The notes beneath the pieces are model-generated. The model worked only from the letters and a program-made list of their open reading frames with translations, did no database searches and was not told the DNA's origin. This document shows, piece by piece, positions 1-5,928 of a DNA stretch of 11,165 bases. The stretch is taken from contig CALZEK010000029.1 in assembly GCA_945639745.1 (NCBI GenBank), positions 1 through 11,165 on the forward strand, read 5' to 3'. The position numbers and the translations under genes were made by a program. The number at the start of each line of letters is the position of its first letter. Positions within the stretch are counted from its first letter, which is position 1. The stretch is from an uncultured Bacillaceae bacterium. Lineage in GTDB: Bacteria > Bacillota > Bacilli > Bacillales > Amphibacillaceae.

Positions 1-549
1 CCATTGAATGAGCACAATAAAAATAGCGAATGTGACCATTGTAATTATAATGGCAATTTCTCCACGCCCAATGCTAATCGATCCACCATCAAGAACGCTA
101 ATTAAGACACCAACTAAAGCAATTATTCCACCTATCCAAAATTTCCAAAGTCTTTTTTCTTTAAAAACAATAAAAGTTAAAATAGAGGTTGTAATAGGCG
201 CTAAAGCTAAAATAAGAGCAGATGTAACTGGACTAGCTGTCACGAGACCTAAAAAGAAAGTATATTGATTTAAAGTAATTCCGATAAGGCCAGAGATGGC
301 TAGCCCCATCCAAATTTTCACCGGGATATCTTTTGCATTAAAATAGCGATATAAAAATAACCACAAAAATAAATTTATTGCGATTAAACGAACAAGTGTA
401 ATTGTATAAGGATTAAAGTAATCAATAAGTATTTTTCCAATAACAAAATTACTTCCCCAAGCAATGACACAAAACAGTAAGATTGCATATGTTAAAATTA
501 AATTATTTTTTAATAGGTATTTTTTTTGCTGATTTGATTTGTTTGTCAC
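1..549 (-). CDS. EamA/DMT-family transporter, 5' part (cut by window edge)
   Basis: Reading the minus strand from a GTG at 549-547 gives 183 codons open to the left edge. The product is very hydrophobic, with about six membrane segments in what is visible. It has drug/metabolite transporter hallmarks: an early AWGSNFVIGK stretch (about residues 30-39), a helix ending NPYTITLVR (46-54), a TASPVTSALILALAPI helix (104-119), then FKEKRLWKFWIGG (129-141) leading into the next helix. Family members usually have about 300 residues in two EamA repeats, so roughly the first 60% is present. The GTG start is chosen because AAAGAGG (560-566) lies 10 nt upstream and no ATG fits. It is a plasma-membrane permease; the substrate cannot be told from sequence. 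It is divergent from the TPP-controlled thiazole operon but has no riboswitch of its own. Confidence 0.85.
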   Translation of the reverse strand, partial: MTNKSNQQKKYLLKNNLILTYAILLFCVIAWGSNFVIGKILIDYFNPYTITLVRLIAINLFLWLFLYRYFNAKDIPVKIWMGLAISGLIGITLNQYTFFLGLVTASPVTSALILALAPITTSILTFIVFKEKRLWKFWIGGIIALVGVLISVLDGGSISIGRGEIAIIITMVTFAIFIVLIQW

Positions 550-587
550 TATTTATAAACCTCTTTCTTGAATAAGTTTAGACTTCT

Positions 588-616
588 AATATACGCGAAA
601 GAAAAGTATATGAGAA
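588..616 (-). promoter_or_regulatory. Candidate promoter of the EamA transporter gene
   Basis: On the minus strand TTCTCA (616-611) is followed after 17 nt by TATATT (593-588), about 40 nt upstream of the GTG start. The -35 matches the vegetative consensus at four of six bases. In such AT-rich DNA this is only a moderate call. Confidence 0.35.
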
Positions 617-740
617 GGAAATTTTTAATTACTAGTCTGTATTGAAAGCATCAGTAATATCAATCTCATTAGATTTTAATAAATGAAAAAATCAAAAAAT
701 ATAAGTTTTAAAGGAGTTTAATTATTTTAAAATATAAAAA

Positions 741-768
741 CTGACTTTACAATATATTTTTATATGAT
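741..768 (+). promoter_or_regulatory. Candidate promoter of the TPP riboswitch/thiazole operon
   Basis: CTGACT (741-746) and TATGAT (763-768) are 16 nt apart, which would start transcription near 775, about 25 nt before the aptamer. Both boxes are near the vegetative consensus, and no other well-spaced pair lies between 640 and the riboswitch. The rest of 570-740 shows no gene. Confidence 0.5.
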
Positions 769-800
769 AGGCTAAAAATAGAAAATAAAATAATTTAACA

Positions 801-892
801 ACCACTAGGGGAGCTATTAATTGGCTGAGAAAAACATGTTACAGTTTTGACCCTTGATACTCGATCTAGATAATACTAGCGTGAGGAAGTGT
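801..892 (+). promoter_or_regulatory. TPP riboswitch aptamer (THI element)
   Basis: The stretch carries the conserved TPP-aptamer blocks in order: ACTAGGGGAGC (804-814), GGCTGAGA (823-830), GACCCTTGATAC (849-860), then GATCTAGATAATACTAGCG (863-881) and GAGGAAGTG (883-891). CACT (803-806) pairs with AGTG (888-891) to close P1, and the GGGG/CCC helix is present. The usual CCT/AGG closing pair near the pyrophosphate-binding side is here CTC (860-862) with GAG (883-885), a compensated change. It senses thiamine pyrophosphate in the nascent transcript and controls thiW, the Lin0512-family gene and thiM downstream. Confidence 0.95.
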
Positions 893-958
893 AGTCAATT
901 TAAATTCAGCTTATAAACAGACTGCATGTCCTTTTGGATAGCAGTCTGTTTTATTTTT
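889..958 (+). terminator. Riboswitch expression platform: conditional terminator and antiterminator
   Basis: AAACAGACTGC (915-925) pairs perfectly with GCAGTCTGTTT (941-951) over 11 bp, followed by a T-rich run, so this is a rho-independent terminator between aptamer and thiW. An alternative helix is visible: 889-896 can pair with 920-927 over 8 bp including two G-U pairs. It uses the 3' strand of P1 (888-891) and the 5' arm of the terminator, so it excludes both. The inferred logic is OFF: TPP stabilises P1, frees the terminator and stops transcription; without TPP the antiterminator lets it continue. The antiterminator is inferred by eye. Confidence 0.85.
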
Positions 959-979
959 ATTATAAGGAGATAAGTAAAT

Positions 980-1465
980 ATGCGAACAAGAGTGATAACT
1001 CTTATGGCAATTCTGATTGCTGTAGGCGTAGTAGGATCAATATGGTTTCCAGCTCGATTATTAATGATGTATCCTGTGCAACACACTGTGAATGTTATTG
1101 CTGTAATTATATTGGGGACAAGCCGAGCGGTTGGTGTTGCTTTTATGATTGGACTGCTTCGTGTACTAACAGGGACAAGTTCAATATTAGCTTTTCCTGG
1201 TGGAATGATAGGTGCATTTTTTTCAGGTTTACTATATAAAAAATTTGGTAAATATAGATGGGCAATTATTGGAGAAGTTTTTGGAACAGGTATTGTATCT
1301 TCATTATTTTCCGTACCTTTTTCCCGAATATTAATGGGGTCTTCAGCAGGTGCTTTTTATTTTATGCCATCGTTTTTAATTAGTAGTCTTGTCGGTTCAT
1401 TATTGGGCTGGTTAATTATTTCTAAGCTACCACAATTAGAAGAAACGATAAAAGTCAGAAAATAA
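980..1465 (+). CDS. thiW: ThiW, thiazole-specific ECF transporter S component
   Basis: The 161-residue, very hydrophobic protein has about five membrane segments and matches ThiW by its landmarks: the FPARLLMMYPVQHTVNVIA region (about residues 23-41), ILGTSRAVGVAF (44-55), LLRVLTGTSSILAFPGGMIG (59-78), a GEVFGTGI helix, and a C-terminal FLISSLVGSLLG helix. In the family, ThiW is the substrate-binding membrane subunit for the hydroxyethylthiazole moiety of thiamine. It works with a shared energising module (EcfA, EcfA', EcfT), which is not encoded here. The ATG has AAGGAGA (964-970) 9 nt upstream. It is the first gene after the TPP riboswitch and is followed by thiM, whose kinase would trap the imported thiazole. 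Confidence 0.9.
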   Translation: MRTRVITLMAILIAVGVVGSIWFPARLLMMYPVQHTVNVIAVIILGTSRAVGVAFMIGLLRVLTGTSSILAFPGGMIGAFFSGLLYKKFGKYRWAIIGEVFGTGIVSSLFSVPFSRILMGSSAGAFYFMPSFLISSLVGSLLGWLIISKLPQLEETIKVRK

Positions 1466-1489
1466 TAAATATATAAAAGGAGAATAAAA

Positions 1490-1849
1490 ATGAAAAAAAT
1501 TATTTTTATACAAACAGGAACAGGTGTTGATGTCCATGGACAAGATGTAAATGAAGCAGCATCACGTGCTGTAAAAGACGCTATTCACTATAATTCTATG
1601 CCAGGAATAAGAGGTTTTTTACCTGAGGGTGATATCAATAAGATGAAAGTAAATATCAAGCTTGCTTTACCTTTAGATCTAAATGAACTTGACCATAATA
1701 AAATTAAGAAGTTGATTCCCTACGGTGATGTAACAGTTGAAGTAATGACAGGTGGTATGGCAACAACAAGTGGGATATTTTTAGAAGATCAACATGATAA
1801 AAATGACTTAATGTATATTGTAAATGCATCAATAGAAGTGGGCTATTAA
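1490..1849 (+). CDS. Lin0512-family conserved protein, possible thiazole-salvage role
   Basis: The 119-residue soluble protein carries GTGVDVHG at about residues 10-17, the GxGxDxHG motif that defines the uncharacterised Lin0512 family (TIGR02058/Pfam Lin0512_fam); length also fits. It has no membrane segment or signal peptide. Later conserved-looking stretches are NSMPGIRGFLPEG (about 35-47) and GDVTVEVMTGGMATTSGI (74-91). It begins 24 nt after thiW with an AAAAGGAGA site and ends 24 nt before thiM, so it sits inside the TPP-regulated operon. Family function is unknown to me. Position suggests a job in thiazole or thiamine-fragment salvage, which is inference. The D-x-H in a glycine-rich turn recalls metal-binding turns such as that of IspF, but overall homology to IspF is not apparent. 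Confidence 0.85.
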   Translation: MKKIIFIQTGTGVDVHGQDVNEAASRAVKDAIHYNSMPGIRGFLPEGDINKMKVNIKLALPLDLNELDHNKIKKLIPYGDVTVEVMTGGMATTSGIFLEDQHDKNDLMYIVNASIEVGY

Positions 1850-1873
1850 AAGTTTTGAAAGGAGATTATAATT

Positions 1874-2659
1874 ATGAACTATATAAAAAAAATTAGAGAA
1901 AATAAGCCTTTAATTTATAACATTATGAATGAAGTAGCATCCAATTTTTCAACAAATGGCATAATTGCACTAGGTGCTTCTGTGTCTGTATCTAATACGC
2001 CAAAAGAAGCAGAAGAAATAGCAAATAATGCAAAAGTAGTTGTCTTAAATTTAGGTACATTGAGTGAAGAGCGTGCAGAAGCTTTACTACTTGCAGGTAA
2101 GGCAGCTAATAAAGCAGGTGTGCCAGTTATTTTAGATCCCATCGCTATAGGAGCGACTACTTTTCGCACGAATGTTATTTATGATATATTATCATCTATT
2201 AAACTAGCAGCTATTTGTGGTAATGCAAGTGAGATTGCTGTGTTAGGTGATGCATTAGAAAAAACAACAAGTCCAGATTCTAATATAGAAAAAAATGATC
2301 CTAAGTTAGCTGAAATTGTAGCTAGAAAATATGAAACGATTGTTATAGCAACAGGAGAAGTAGATGTTATTACAGATGGAATACAAACAACATTATGTAA
2401 AAATGGACATCCAATGCTTCAAAATATAACAGCAAGTGGTTGTTTATTAACATCTGTTATTGGCGCATTTATTAGTGTTGCAGATAATAATATCTATGAA
2501 GCGAGTGTCAAAGCAACTGTGGGATATGGAATTGCAGCAGAACTAGCGATGAAAAAAGCAGAAGGTCCAGGAATGTTTCTACCGCGGTTTTTAGATGAAT
2601 TATATTTTTTAAGGGATGACGTCATTAATCAGAAAAAAATAGTGTCGTCAAATGTTTAA
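1874..2659 (+). CDS. thiM: Hydroxyethylthiazole kinase ThiM
   Basis: The 261-residue cytosolic kinase phosphorylates 4-methyl-5-(2-hydroxyethyl)thiazole with ATP, giving the thiazole phosphate that ThiE joins to the pyrimidine. Family landmarks are in order: NFSTNGIIALGAS (residues 24-36), ILDPIAIGAT (86-95), the GNASEI block (116-121), VIATGEVDVITDG (157-169), and NITASGCLLTSVIGAF (184-199) with Cys190 at the catalytic-site position of ribokinase-like ThiM enzymes; a GPGMFLPRFLDELY end follows (231-244). The segment after GAS, SVSNTPKEAEEI, departs from the usual PVMA-type sequence lining the thiazole site, but the reading is secure. Start: AAAGGAGA (1858-1865) precedes the ATG. It is the last gene of the operon. 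The final codons double as the arm of a hairpin. Confidence 0.95.
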   Translation: MNYIKKIRENKPLIYNIMNEVASNFSTNGIIALGASVSVSNTPKEAEEIANNAKVVVLNLGTLSEERAEALLLAGKAANKAGVPVILDPIAIGATTFRTNVIYDILSSIKLAAICGNASEIAVLGDALEKTTSPDSNIEKNDPKLAEIVARKYETIVIATGEVDVITDGIQTTLCKNGHPMLQNITASGCLLTSVIGAFISVADNNIYEASVKATVGYGIAAELAMKKAEGPGMFLPRFLDELYFLRDDVINQKKIVSSNV

Positions 2660-2674
2660 ATATTTGACGACACT
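2633..2674 (-). terminator. Terminator of the small membrane-protein gene, overlapping the thiM 3' end
   Basis: AGTGTCGTCAAAT (2641-2653) and ATTTGACGACACT (2662-2674) form a perfect 13-bp hairpin with an 8-nt loop. On the minus strand it is followed by ATTTTTTT (2640-2633), a proper intrinsic terminator for the gene ending at 2689. On the plus strand the following bases are AAAATAAC, without a T run, so it is a poor classical terminator for thiM, though the hairpin could protect the mRNA end. The 5' arm and part of the loop encode the last codons and stop of thiM. Confidence 0.85.
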
Positions 2675-2688
2675 AAAATAACTAGCTA

Positions 2689-3009
2689 TTAAAAATATAA
2701 TTGTAAAAAACCACCTATAATAGCAAGAGAGAGCATGATTTTACTTAACATACTATACTTACCTGCGATTAATTTAATAATTACTGCGAAAATTGCGATG
2801 ACACTCCATACAATTGCAATAGATTTTTGTCCGGAAAAATTACTAGGTAAAGCTGTAAAAGATATGTATGAGAGAAGAATAGCAAAAATCATATTAATAA
2901 TAAAAATACTGTTATTTGTCTTATGTTTACTTTTATACAATAAATATTGAATGATCCCAGCTATAATAAATAAAACAATATAAAAGATAAATAAAGTCCC
3001 TAAAGCCAT
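2689..3009 (-). CDS. Small four-helix membrane protein, function unknown
   Basis: I do not recognise this 106-residue protein. It has four predicted membrane helices: about residues 4-25, 33-54, 63-82 and 87-105. A charged, lysine-rich link KSKHKTNN follows the first and a short NFSGQKS loop follows the second. There is no signal peptidase motif and no catalytic signature. The ATG has an AAAAGAGG-type ribosome binding site (3017-3024) 7 nt upstream. Coding support comes from that site, a candidate promoter, a dedicated terminator beyond its stop, and a hydrophobic periodicity that the opposite-strand frame (2735-2950) lacks in convincing form. It stands alone, convergent with thiM and downstream of the rpsD terminator, so no operon partner hints at its role. 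Confidence 0.75.
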   Translation of the reverse strand: MALGTLFIFYIVLFIIAGIIQYLLYKSKHKTNNSIFIINMIFAILLSYISFTALPSNFSGQKSIAIVWSVIAIFAVIIKLIAGKYSMLSKIMLSLAIIGGFLQLYF

Positions 3010-3066
3010 AATATTTCCTCTTTTCTTAGAATTAGGATGAGTGATTAATATTTATTAATCTTCTCT

Positions 3067-3095
3067 ATATTATCGTATTGATTGAAGCAAAACAA
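3067..3095 (-). promoter_or_regulatory. Candidate promoter of the small membrane-protein gene
   Basis: On the minus strand TTGTTT (3095-3090), a 17-nt spacer and TAATAT (3072-3067) lie about 60 nt upstream of the start codon and just past the rpsD terminator. This makes a separate transcription unit plausible. Confidence 0.4.
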
Positions 3096-3115
3096 TTAAT
3101 TTACTTACAAATTTC

Positions 3116-3159
3116 AAATAAAAAAGCCTTAAAACATTTTTAAATGTTTTAAGGCTTTT
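3116..3159 (-). terminator. rpsD transcription terminator
   Basis: AAAAGCCTTAAAACATT (3122-3138) and its exact reverse complement (3143-3159) form a 17-bp hairpin with a 4-nt loop, starting 14 nt past the rpsD stop. On the minus strand it runs into a T-rich stretch (TTTTTTATTT). It closes the rpsD unit before the downstream membrane-protein gene. Confidence 0.95.
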
Positions 3160-3172
3160 AATATAAGATAAA

Positions 3173-3778
3173 TTATTTTCTTGAATAGAATTCAACGATA
3201 AGTGCTTCGTTAATTTCTGCTGGTAATTCTGAACGTTCAGGAGTACGTGTAAACGTAGCTTCCATTTTTTCTTCATCAACAGCTAAGTAGTCTGGTGTGA
3301 AGTTGTTTACTTCAATTGACTCTTTAATAACATCCATGTTACGAGCTTGTTCACGAATACCAATTACTTGGCCAGTTGACACGCTGTAAGATGGGATATC
3401 AACACGCTTACCATCAACAGTAATGTGACCATGGTTAACTAATTGACGTGCTTGACGACGCGTACGAGCGAAACCTGCACGGAAAACAAGGTTATCTAAA
3501 CGAGAATCTAATAGAAGTAAGAAATTCTCACCATGAATACCTTTCATTTTACTAGCTTTTTCAAATAAGTTATGGAATTGACGTTCGTTAACTCCATACA
3601 TGAAACGTAATTTTTGTTTCTCTTGTAACTGTAAACCATATTCAGAAATTTTACGACGTGTATTAGCACCGTGTTGACCTGGCGCGTAAGGGCGTTTTGA
3701 TAACTCCTTACCTGTACCTGTTAATGAAATACCATAACGACGTGATTTCTTCCATAAAGATCCTGTAAATCTAGACAT
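3173..3778 (-). CDS. rpsD: 30S ribosomal protein S4
   Basis: The 201-residue product is full-length Bacilli-type S4, a primary 16S rRNA-binding protein that nucleates assembly of the 30S body. The N-terminal part reads [20 protein letters not shown] (residues 16-35), without the zinc-binding cysteines seen in some S4 proteins. The S4 RNA-binding domain spans about 91-155, with [20 protein letters not shown] (94-113), NHGH and [11 protein letters not shown]. The C-terminus ends with the conserved [20 protein letters not shown] block (181-200). AGAGGAGA (3786-3793) precedes the ATG by 7 nt. It is monocistronic, with a strong promoter, a long structured leader and a terminator, which fits an S4 gene that controls its own expression. 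It is divergent from ezrA, as in other Bacilli. Confidence 0.98.
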   Translation of the reverse strand: MSRFTGSLWKKSRRYGISLTGTGKELSKRPYAPGQHGANTRRKISEYGLQLQEKQKLRFMYGVNERQFHNLFEKASKMKGIHGENFLLLLDSRLDNLVFRAGFARTRRQARQLVNHGHITVDGKRVDIPSYSVSTGQVIGIREQARNMDVIKESIEVNNFTPDYLAVDEEKMEATFTRTPERSELPAEINEALIVEFYSRK

Positions 3779-3962
3779 GAGACATTCTCCTCTTATTTTA
3801 TAATGGTATAAAATAACTCAGTTTGTGTTCCTTACGATGCTCATTGTATTGTCCTGTACCATCGCTCCAGCAGCAGAGAGTTACACGATACACCTCATTT
3901 TTTTGAGGAATACAATGATGACAAGCGTCGGTTCACTAAAGCTACTTCATTTATTTTACACG
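3779..3962 (-). promoter_or_regulatory. Structured rpsD leader, candidate S4 autoregulatory RNA
   Basis: About 184 nt separate the predicted transcription start (near 3962) from the rpsD start codon. A 10-bp helix pairs 3841-3850 with 3909-3918. Inside it sit a hairpin from 3893-3897 and 3904-3908 with a six-base loop, and a second hairpin whose arms include ATCG/CGAT near 3852-3890. Outside it, bases near 3836-3841 and 3925-3930 extend the pairing imperfectly. Bacillus subtilis S4 is known to repress rpsD through a leader RNA; that this leader does the same is inference from position and structure. Confidence 0.65.
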
Positions 3963-3968
3963 GAGTCT

Positions 3969-3997
3969 AGTATAACGTGTATAATTTATAAAGTCAA
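3969..3997 (-). promoter_or_regulatory. rpsD promoter
   Basis: On the minus strand TTGACT (3997-3992) and TATACT (3974-3969) are separated by exactly 17 nt, each one base from the vegetative consensus. This is the strongest promoter match in the window and fits a ribosomal protein gene. Confidence 0.85.
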
Positions 3998-4055
3998 TCA
4001 ACTAATGTTTTTTTAAACTAAACCAACATATTTTTAGCAATTAGATGATAAAACA

Positions 4056-4064
4056 TGCTATTAT
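4056..4064 (+). promoter_or_regulatory. Candidate extended -10 promoter of ezrA
   Basis: TGCTATTAT (4056-4064) is an extended -10 element about 90 nt before the ezrA start. No good -35 lies at 16-18 nt; TTAGCA at 4034-4039 is 19 nt away. It completes the account of the 375-nt gap between rpsD and ezrA, which holds this site plus the rpsD promoter and leader and no gene. Confidence 0.45.
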
Positions 4065-4154
4065 ATAAGGAGTAGAATCTAGAAGTGTAGTGTTTTTGAA
4101 ACGATAACTTATGCAAACATTCTTAAATGTAAAGGAATGTTTAGGAGGAATTCA

Positions 4155-5843
4155 ATGGAATATGTAATTGCAATCGTATTGATCATTTTAGTTGTTCTTT
4201 TAATTGCGCTGATACTTAAAAAACGCATATATGACTCAATCCATCAAGTTGAAGCTTGGAAAGATGAAATAAAGAGTCGTAATATTGGTGCAGAGCTCTC
4301 AAAAATGAAAGATTTAAATTTACATGGTGAAGCTTTTAATAACTTAGATGAGTGGAAAAATTTATGGGAAGTCGTTATAACTGATGACCTTGCAAATGTT
4401 GAGGTGTCATTATCGGATGCTAAAACATACGCAAATCATTTTAAATTTAGTTCTTCACGTAAATCGTTAAGTGAAACTGAAACCCAGTTAGAAAAAATTG
4501 AAAAAGATATTACATTAATCTTAAATCAATTAAATGAATATTTAGAAATAGAAAAAGCTGGCCGAAACAAGGTCGAAAAAATTAAACCTAAAATTAAGGA
4601 AATGCAAGAAACACTTACTGAAAATAAACAGTCATATGGTAAGGGGACTGTTAGGTTTGAAAAAGAATTTAAAAAATTAAATCAAGCATTGGTTACATAT
4701 GATGAGCTCGTTAAAGAAGGTGAGTATCGTCAAGCTAAAAAAAATGTTGATCAAGTAAACAAAGATATTAAACAAATTCAACTGGAAATGGACGAATACG
4801 TTGATTTATATCGTGCTTGTAAGTTTGATTTACCAGAACAAATTGATGAATTAAATAACGGACTCGAAGAAATGGCTATTAATGGCTATCCTGTTGAAAG
4901 TTTAGGCCTTAAAGAAAAAATGGCTAAACATCAAGAAGAGTTACTCGACGCTGTAAAAGAAATTGAACTTAAAAGTATAGAAAAGAGTAAAGAAATTATC
5001 CCTAAAATTGAAACAAGCATTCAAGAAATGTATGCTATTCTTGAAGAAGAAGTCGGTGCTCGTAAGTTTTTACAAACAGAAATGCCAGCCTACAAAGAAG
5101 CGTTAGAAGTCTTTAGGAAAGCATTCTCATATACAAAAGATGAAATTATTACATTGAATAAAGCTTATCATTTTTCTAAAGATGATTTAGATAAAGAGAA
5201 AAAACTAGAAATTAAATTCAATGAATTAGTTAAAAAAGAAATACGTCTTACAAAAAATCTCTTTGATAAAACAAAACCATTAGCCAAGTTAAAGGCTGAA
5301 GTAAATGAAGGGTTTAATCAGCTTGAATACTTAGAGATTGATCATCAAGAATTTATTGAAGATATTCATACTTTACGTAAAGATGAGTTATTAGCACGAG
5401 AAAAACTTGAAAATTATAATGATCAATTAGACGCTTCGTTAAAGAATCTCAGAACAAATAACTTACCAGGTGTCCCGCAATTTATTTGGGAATATGTTAA
5501 TGAGGCAGATTCAGAAAGCGATAAAGTTGTTTTAGAACTATCCAAAACACCCATTGATATAAAAGCGATTAAAACAGGCTTAGATAGAGTGGAAGAAAAA
5601 GTAGATATTACCAAAGAACAAATTAATGTTGTTATAGAAAAAGCTCATTTAACAGAGTTAGTTATTCAATATGCGAATAGATATCGAAGTTCACATCCGC
5701 ATTTGGCAGAAAGTTTAACAGACGCTGAGAGATTATTTAAAGCTTATGAATATGAAATTGCTTTACATACTGCGGCTTCAGCCGTAGAGTCGATTGAACC
5801 GGGTGCATTAAAGAAAATTGAAGCACAAGCAAAATATTTATAA
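4155..5843 (+). CDS. ezrA: Septation ring formation regulator EzrA
   Basis: The protein of 562 residues has the length usual for EzrA (about 560-575). Residues 2-23 form a single membrane anchor followed by KKRIYDSI, so the bulk is cytoplasmic. The remainder is almost all charged, heptad-rich helix, matching the spectrin-like repeats of EzrA. Near the C-terminus (about 512-522) is IQYANRYRSSH, the conserved QNR patch needed for septal localisation in B. subtilis. EzrA tunes FtsZ-ring assembly and links division to cell-wall synthesis. I start at ATG 4155, because AGGAGG (4143-4148) lies 6 nt upstream; an in-frame ATG at 4137 would place that site inside the gene and lacks its own. It is closed by a terminator and probably monocistronic. 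Confidence 0.97.
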   Translation: MEYVIAIVLIILVVLLIALILKKRIYDSIHQVEAWKDEIKSRNIGAELSKMKDLNLHGEAFNNLDEWKNLWEVVITDDLANVEVSLSDAKTYANHFKFSSSRKSLSETETQLEKIEKDITLILNQLNEYLEIEKAGRNKVEKIKPKIKEMQETLTENKQSYGKGTVRFEKEFKKLNQALVTYDELVKEGEYRQAKKNVDQVNKDIKQIQLEMDEYVDLYRACKFDLPEQIDELNNGLEEMAINGYPVESLGLKEKMAKHQEELLDAVKEIELKSIEKSKEIIPKIETSIQEMYAILEEEVGARKFLQTEMPAYKEALEVFRKAFSYTKDEIITLNKAYHFSKDDLDKEKKLEIKFNELVKKEIRLTKNLFDKTKPLAKLKAEVNEGFNQLEYLEIDHQEFIEDIHTLRKDELLAREKLENYNDQLDASLKNLRTNNLPGVPQFIWEYVNEADSESDKVVLELSKTPIDIKAIKTGLDRVEEKVDITKEQINVVIEKAHLTELVIQYANRYRSSHPHLAESLTDAERLFKAYEYEIALHTAASAVESIEPGALKKIEAQAKYL

Positions 5844-5848
5844 TCATA

Positions 5849-5904
5849 AAGACTGTCTTGAAAAAGAATTAGTTGATTCTTTTTCAATGCCAGTCTTGTT
5901 TTTT
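5849..5904 (+). terminator. ezrA terminator
   Basis: An outer 7-bp stem (AAGACTG 5849-5855 with CAGTCTT 5891-5897) and an inner 12-bp stem (5858-5869 with 5876-5887) form a long hairpin with a small internal loop, followed by GTTTTTT. It lies 5 nt past the ezrA stop and separates ezrA from the cysteine desulfurase gene. Confidence 0.9.
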
Positions 5905-5928
5905 GGATAAATTTGAAAGGATGTTTCT

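Noticed and set aside
8..268. Open frame on the plus strand, 86 codons
   Set aside because: It is antisense to the EamA transporter frame, which has a clear family match and a ribosome binding site; the plus-strand peptide matches nothing I know.
934..1239. Plus-strand frame overlapping the riboswitch terminator and thiW
   Set aside because: It starts in the terminator loop region, is cysteine- and tryptophan-rich in an implausible way, and overlaps thiW in another frame.
2735..2950. 71-codon plus-strand frame opposite the small membrane protein
   Set aside because: It has no ribosome binding site; the minus-strand frame has promoter, ribosome binding site and terminator.
3070..3279. 69-codon minus-strand frame overlapping the rpsD 3' end and terminator
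   Set aside because: It is out of frame with rpsD, which is certain, and runs through its terminator hairpin.
3825..4016. 63-codon plus-strand frame in the rpsD-ezrA gap
   Set aside because: It lies over the rpsD leader and promoter, has no ribosome binding site, and its sequence is explained by the leader's paired structure.
4137..4154. Upstream ATG for ezrA, adding six residues
   Set aside because: It would place the AGGAGG ribosome binding site within the coding sequence, and the anchor helix begins at the second ATG.
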